A DNA stretch of 8,588 nt, taken from contig URYG01000136.1 of assembly GCA_900551985.1 (NCBI GenBank), positions 1-8,588 of the forward strand. The letters are read 5' to 3'. The position numbers were made by a program, and so were the translations under genes. Under the pieces are notes generated by a model. That model was not told where the DNA came from. It saw only the letters and a list, made by a program, of their open reading frames with translations, and ran no database searches. The stretch comes from an uncultured Prevotella sp. (lineage in GTDB: Bacteria > Bacteroidota > Bacteroidia > Bacteroidales > Bacteroidaceae). Below are positions 4,908 to 8,588 of this stretch, one piece after another; positions within the stretch are counted from its first letter, which is position 1, and each line of letters opens with the position of its first letter.

Positions 4908-7714
4908 TTCGATAACCAATCTTTGTCTTTCTGATCTTCTTCGAAATCTTTTTCTGAGAAGAGATTGGTTTGACCGGTAAGTTCATCTATTACCTGCTGC
5001 TCGCTTTTTCCTGCATCAGGGTCGAGATTCTCTACGGCTTCAGCATTCTTACCTGCGCCTTCAGAATCGCCGGTTGCATCTTCTGCTTCAGAATCATCTT
5101 CTGCAGAAGGTTCCGGGAATCTTGTCGGCTCTAATTCCTCGATGCTTTCCAGCTTCCATGTCGTCAGGCGCTTACCCTTTGCCTTGAAACTCTTCTGGGC
5201 GATGAATTGCTCGGCATCGATTTCCTCGGCAGGCCGGATGGCATCCACACCGCCATAGGTAACCTTGATGCGAGGGAATGGGGTATCGGTGAGCAGGATG
5301 AGCTTGCTGTTCGGATTCTCTCCCAGACAATTCTGGTGGCGCTTGGTGGCATCCAACGTAAATCGCTTGATGTATGGATATCCCTCGTTGTCGGCATCAT
5401 AGAGAATCGCCGTCCATATCTTGTGCTCGTCCCATTTCTCCAATCTCAGGATGTTGTCCTCGTAATGGTTGTTCACATCGAAGTTGGTGATGTAGAATTC
5501 GCCATTGTCGAGTACTACCAGGATAGAGTCATCATCGTTGAATTCTCCCAGGAATCTGCCGTTCTCATCATAGTTGATGCGGTTTACATCCGGGTCGAAC
5601 CAAACCTTTCTTCCGCCCAGGGTACTGTGTCCGTGGCTCTTCAATCCGATGCGGCGGATGGTTCGCTTGGTGAGCAGGTTGCCCTTGGCAGCACGTCCCT
5701 TGATGAGGATTTCAGAGAAATCTTTCTCCAGAAAGATGCTCTGGCGTTTCTTGCTCAGATCAGGTTCCATCGTCACCTTGATGATTTCTGCCTCGCCGTT
5801 AGGGTTGGCGGTGAAGTAGATGATGCGGCTTCCCGGTGTGCCCTGGGTGATATCGTAGAGCTTGTCGCGCGTCATGGCGGTTACGTTGAATCGCTTGATG
5901 AAGTAGTCGCCCTGCTTGCCATCGCGATATACGCAGTTGTAGATGGTTCGCTTGTCGTTCTTCTTGAACACCTGTACGTGGAGGATGTTCTTACCCACGA
6001 AAATCTTGTCGGCAACTTTGGTTACCTTGAATTTTCCATCCTTGTAGAAGATGATGATGTCATCGAGGTCAGAGCAGTTGCATACGAATTCATCCTTCTT
6101 CAAACCTGTACCTACGAAACCTTCCTGTCGGTTGATGTAGAGCTTCTGGTTGGCTTCCACCACCTTGGTCACCTCGATGGTATCGAAGTTTCTGATTTCG
6201 GTTTTTCTAGGATGCATCTTTCCGTACTTGCCCTTGAGATACTCAAACCAGTTGATGGTGACATCGGTCATGTGGGCGAGGTCGTTTTCTATTTCAGCCA
6301 GTTCTGCCTTGATCTTCAGCAGGAGGTCATCCGCCTTATCCTTATTATATTTCAGGATTCGCTGCATCTTGATTTCCAGGAGCTTGAGGATGTCGTCGCG
6401 TGTGATGTCGCGGTGAAAGGAGTATTCCACGTTTCCCTTGCCGTCGATATTGGCGGTGAAGATCTGATCCTTGAACGGCTCCAGTTTGGAGTAGATGAAT
6501 GCCACTACCTCGTCCTGACTCTTACTCTGTTCGAACTTGCGCTCCTTGTAGATGCGCTCCTCAATGAAGATGCGTTCGAGCGAAGAGAAGAAGAGCTGCT
6601 CTTCCAGCTCGCCCTTGCGGATCATCAGTTCGCGTCGGAGCAATCCCATGGTGCGGTCAACGCTATGTCTGAGCACATCGCTCACGGTGAGGAACTTCGG
6701 CTTGTTGTCCTCGATGACGCAGCAGTTGGGCGATATGTTGATTTCGCAGTCGCTGAAGGCATAGAGGGCATCCATCGTCTTGTCCGAAGAAGTGCCCGGT
6801 GCCAGATGCACGAGGATTTCAACGTTTGCCGATGTGACATCATCCACCTTTCTTGCCTTGATCTTTCCCTTTTCCACTGCCTTGGTGATGGAGTCGATGA
6901 GGCTTCCGGTGGTTTTGCTGAATGGTATCTCGCTGATTACGAGTGTCTTGTTGTCGAGCTTGTCTATCTTGGCTCTTACCTTCAGTACGCCTCCTCGCTG
7001 TCCGTCGTTGTATTTGCTTACGTCGATGGCGCCTCCTGTAGGGAAATCCGGATAGAGCTGGAAGGGTTCGCCCTTAAGGTAGTGGATGGCAGCATCGCAG
7101 AGGTCGTTGAAGTTATGCGGCAGTACCTTGCTGCTCAACCCCACGGCGATACCCTCGGCACCTTGTGCCAGGAGCAGCGGGAATTTGGCTGGCAGGGTGA
7201 TAGGTTCCTTGTTTCTGCCGTCGTAGGAGAGTTGCCAGTCGGTGGTTTTAGGGTTGAATACCACATCCAGGGCGAATTTCGAGAGTCGTGCCTCGATGTA
7301 TCGGGGAGCGGCAGCACGGTCGCCGGTGAGTATGTTACCCCAGTTACCCTGTGTGTCGATGAGCAGGTCTTTCTGTCCCATCTGCACGAGTGCATCTCCG
7401 ATGGATGCATCTCCGTGAGGGTGGAATTGCATCGTATGTCCCACGATGTTAGCCACCTTGTTGTATCTTCCGTCATCCATGCGCTTCATGGAGTGGAGAA
7501 TGCGTCGCTGTACGGGTTTCAATCCGTCTTCGATATGAGGCACTGCTCGCTCCAGGATTACATACGATGCATAGTCGAGGAACCAGTTCTGATACATTCC
7601 GCTGAGGTGATGTACGGCAGAAGCATCAAAACGGTTCACCGGCTTGTAGTCGGAGTGTTCCTGAGGCGTATTTTCCTCATTTATCTCGTTTTTATCTTTA
7701 ATTTCGTCGCTCAT
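4901..7714 (-). CDS. parC: DNA topoisomerase IV subunit A (ParC)
   Basis: This 937-residue type IIA topoisomerase A subunit cuts and reseals DNA and, with ParE (not in this window), decatenates daughter chromosomes. Landmarks: winged-helix/5Y-CAP core from about 30, with GLKPVQRRIL (64-73) and HPHGD (98-102). The catalytic Tyr139 lies in AAAPRYIEARLS. The tower and coiled-coil arm are about 340-490, with IKMQRILKYN (448-457) near the C-gate. A beta-pinwheel C-terminal domain spans about 510-850. It lacks a true GyrA box (QxRGGxG); only GRAAKGN at 673-679 resembles it, so ParC is preferred over GyrA. The tail 860-930 is strongly acidic (AEDDSEAEDATGDSEGAG) and probably disordered. The residue equivalent to E. 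coli GyrA Ser83/ParC Ser80 is Ala103, and the second hotspot is Asp107. The start lies 36 bases downstream of a -7 element. It is transcribed alone, away from the glycyl-tRNA synthetase gene. Confidence 0.93.
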   Translation of the reverse strand: MSDEIKDKNEINEENTPQEHSDYKPVNRFDASAVHHLSGMYQNWFLDYASYVILERAVPHIEDGLKPVQRRILHSMKRMDDGRYNKVANIVGHTMQFHPHGDASIGDALVQMGQKDLLIDTQGNWGNILTGDRAAAPRYIEARLSKFALDVVFNPKTTDWQLSYDGRNKEPITLPAKFPLLLAQGAEGIAVGLSSKVLPHNFNDLCDAAIHYLKGEPFQLYPDFPTGGAIDVSKYNDGQRGGVLKVRAKIDKLDNKTLVISEIPFSKTTGSLIDSITKAVEKGKIKARKVDDVTSANVEILVHLAPGTSSDKTMDALYAFSDCEINISPNCCVIEDNKPKFLTVSDVLRHSVDRTMGLLRRELMIRKGELEEQLFFSSLERIFIEERIYKERKFEQSKSQDEVVAFIYSKLEPFKDQIFTANIDGKGNVEYSFHRDITRDDILKLLEIKMQRILKYNKDKADDLLLKIKAELAEIENDLAHMTDVTINWFEYLKGKYGKMHPRKTEIRNFDTIEVTKVVEANQKLYINRQEGFVGTGLKKDEFVCNCSDLDDIIIFYKDGKFKVTKVADKIFVGKNILHVQVFKKNDKRTIYNCVYRDGKQGDYFIKRFNVTAMTRDKLYDITQGTPGSRIIYFTANPNGEAEIIKVTMEPDLSKKRQSIFLEKDFSEILIKGRAAKGNLLTKRTIRRIGLKSHGHSTLGGRKVWFDPDVNRINYDENGRFLGEFNDDDSILVVLDNGEFYITNFDVNNHYEDNILRLEKWDEHKIWTAILYDADNEGYPYIKRFTLDATKRHQNCLGENPNSKLILLTDTPFPRIKVTYGGVDAIRPAEEIDAEQFIAQKSFKAKGKRLTTWKLESIEELEPTRFPEPSAEDDSEAEDATGDSEGAGKNAEAVENLDPDAGKSEQQVIDELTGQTNLFSEKDFEEDQKDKDWLSKQ

Positions 7715-7749
7715 ATGTAGCTTTTAATACTTATTTTATTAATTTATGG

Positions 7750-7757
7750 CAAAAATA
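7750..7757 (-). promoter_or_regulatory. -7 promoter element of parC
   Basis: TATTTTTG on the minus strand matches TAnnTTTG, 35 bases before the parC ATG codon (7714-7712). The -33 area is T-rich (TCTTTTTTCT near 7780-7771) without an exact TTTG. Confidence 0.55.
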
Positions 7758-7781
7758 CAACAATTTTTCGAGAAAAAAGAG

Positions 7782-7789
7782 TATCTTTG
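7782..7789 (+). promoter_or_regulatory. -7 promoter element of the glycyl-tRNA synthetase gene
   Basis: TATCTTTG matches TAnnTTTG exactly and ends 30 bases before the ATG at 7820. It sits 24 bases from the parC -7 element and points the other way, so the two promoters must share their upstream DNA. No exact -33 TTTG is present. Confidence 0.6.
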
Positions 7790-7819
7790 CCGAAAATTTG
7801 AAAAAAATAAGATTTAATC

Positions 7820-8588
7820 ATGGCACAGGAAGATGTTTTTAAGAAAATTGTAAGCCATTGCAAGGAATATGGCTTTGTGTTCCCTAGTAGTGAAATTTAT
7901 GATGGCTTGGCTGCCGTTTACGACTATGGTCAGAATGGTGTTGAGCTCAAGAATAATATCAAGCAGTACTGGTGGCAGAGTATGGTATTGTTGCACGAGA
8001 ACATTGTAGGTCTCGATGCAGCTATCTTCATGCACCCTACCGTATGGAAGGCTTCAGGACATGTGGATGCCTTCAACGACCCATTGATCGATAACCGCGA
8101 CTCCAAGAAGCGTTATCGTGCCGATGTGCTCATCGAGGATCACATGGCTAAGTATGAGGAGAAGATTGCCAAGGAGATTGCCAAGGCTCAGAAGCGCTTC
8201 GGTGATAGCTTCGATGAGGCTCAGTTCCGTGCAACCAACCCTCGTGTCCTGGAGAACCAGAAGAAGTTTGATGACCTCCATGCCCGCTATACTGAGGCAA
8301 TGCAGGGTCCTAACCTCGAGATGCTGAAGCAGATTATCGAGGATGAGGGTATCGTATGCCCTATCAGCGGTACCAAGAACTGGACAGACGTTCGCCAGTT
8401 CAATCTGATGTTCTCTACCCAGATGGGTGCTGCCAGCGATGCTTCAAGCAAGGTATATCTCCGTCCTGAGACAGCTCAGGGTATCTTCGTTGATTATTTG
8501 AGCGTTCAGAAGACCGGTCGTATGAAGTTGCCATTCGGTATCTGCCAGATTGGTAAGGCATTCCGCAACGAGGTGGTACATAGCTCTC
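7820..8588 (+). CDS. glyS: Glycyl-tRNA synthetase, alpha2 type, N-terminal 256 residues (3' end beyond window)
   Basis: This class II aminoacyl-tRNA synthetase charges tRNA-Gly with glycine using ATP in the cytoplasm. The frame is open from ATG 7820 to the right edge, about half of the usual 510-530 residues. Recognisable blocks: FPSSEIYDGLAAVYDYGQNG (21-40) followed by VELKNNIK (41-48); PTVWKASGHVDAFNDP (73-88), with the SGH glycine-site region; YLRPETAQGIF (213-223); and class II motif 2, GKAFRNE (245-251). A charged helical insertion lies at about 92-170. These blocks define the single-chain alpha2 enzyme found in eukaryotes, archaea and many bacteria, not the (alpha-beta)2 GlyQ/GlyS enzyme of E. 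coli, although the symbol glyS is commonly used for both. No T-box or other leader structure is visible. The start is preceded by an A-rich leader without a Shine-Dalgarno sequence. Confidence 0.95.
   Translation, partial: MAQEDVFKKIVSHCKEYGFVFPSSEIYDGLAAVYDYGQNGVELKNNIKQYWWQSMVLLHENIVGLDAAIFMHPTVWKASGHVDAFNDPLIDNRDSKKRYRADVLIEDHMAKYEEKIAKEIAKAQKRFGDSFDEAQFRATNPRVLENQKKFDDLHARYTEAMQGPNLEMLKQIIEDEGIVCPISGTKNWTDVRQFNLMFSTQMGAASDASSKVYLRPETAQGIFVDYLSVQKTGRMKLPFGICQIGKAFRNEVVHSS

Noticed and set aside
4599..4986. Lysine-rich minus-strand open frames over the parC 3' end as a separate small basic protein
   Set aside because: They consist of the tandem repeats, overlap the parC terminator or coding end, have no start context of their own, and are open because the strand is A-rich. 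Kept as a repeat and discussed as a finding.
5207..7720. An 837-codon open frame on the plus strand opposite parC
   Set aside because: It is antisense to a clear ParC over its whole length, its protein has no recognisable domain and an odd Val/Glu/Asp-rich composition, and it has no promoter. It is a shadow of parC codon use.
1..8588. A novel defence, mobile or biosynthetic system
   Set aside because: I found no transposase, integrase, recombinase, toxin-antitoxin, reverse transcriptase, nuclease or cluster-type gene. The genes are separate, conventional transcription units.

Overview
The window looks like a chromosomal segment of a gut or oral Bacteroidales bacterium, most likely Prevotella/Segatella. 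Three things suggest this. Nearly every gene start is preceded by the Bacteroidota -7 promoter element TAnnTTTG and none by a clear Shine-Dalgarno sequence. The ParC and GlyRS proteins have Bacteroidales-like sequences. The exported proteins have 'SAQ' signal-peptide cleavage sites. The genus is inferred from protein style and was not searched.

Layout. 1-873 (-) is the N-terminal 291 codons of a protein I do not recognise, cut by the left edge. 874-1063 is a divergent promoter region. 1064-2095 (+) encodes a zinc-dependent medium-chain alcohol dehydrogenase. A strong hairpin at 2147-2185 separates it from the convergent gene 2225-2758 (-), a small outer-membrane beta-barrel protein with a perfect FNR-type palindrome (2887-2900) upstream of its promoter. 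3026-3107 (-) is tRNA-Leu(UAG) with its own terminator (2981-3020). 3248-4537 (+) encodes a secreted histidine acid phosphatase of the phytase/MINPP superfamily, behind a well-formed Bacteroidota promoter. 4538-4900 has no gene but holds a small hairpin, a duplicated 24-bp repeat, a bidirectional terminator and a 35-36 bp tandem repeat that runs into the end of parC. 4901-7714 (-) is parC (topoisomerase IV subunit A). 7715-7819 holds back-to-back promoters, and 7820-8588 (+) is the first half of an alpha2-type glycyl-tRNA synthetase gene, cut by the right edge.

The genes do not form one operon or pathway. Each has its own promoter, and orientation alternates from gene to gene. They are housekeeping functions (ParC, GlyRS, tRNA-Leu), two envelope or exported proteins and one redox enzyme. 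I see no mobile element, CRISPR array, toxin-antitoxin pair or defence system. The points worth a second look are the non-coding repeats around the parC 3' end, the FNR-like site, the motif pairing of the phosphatase, the alanine at the quinolone-determining position of ParC and the unidentified left-edge protein.
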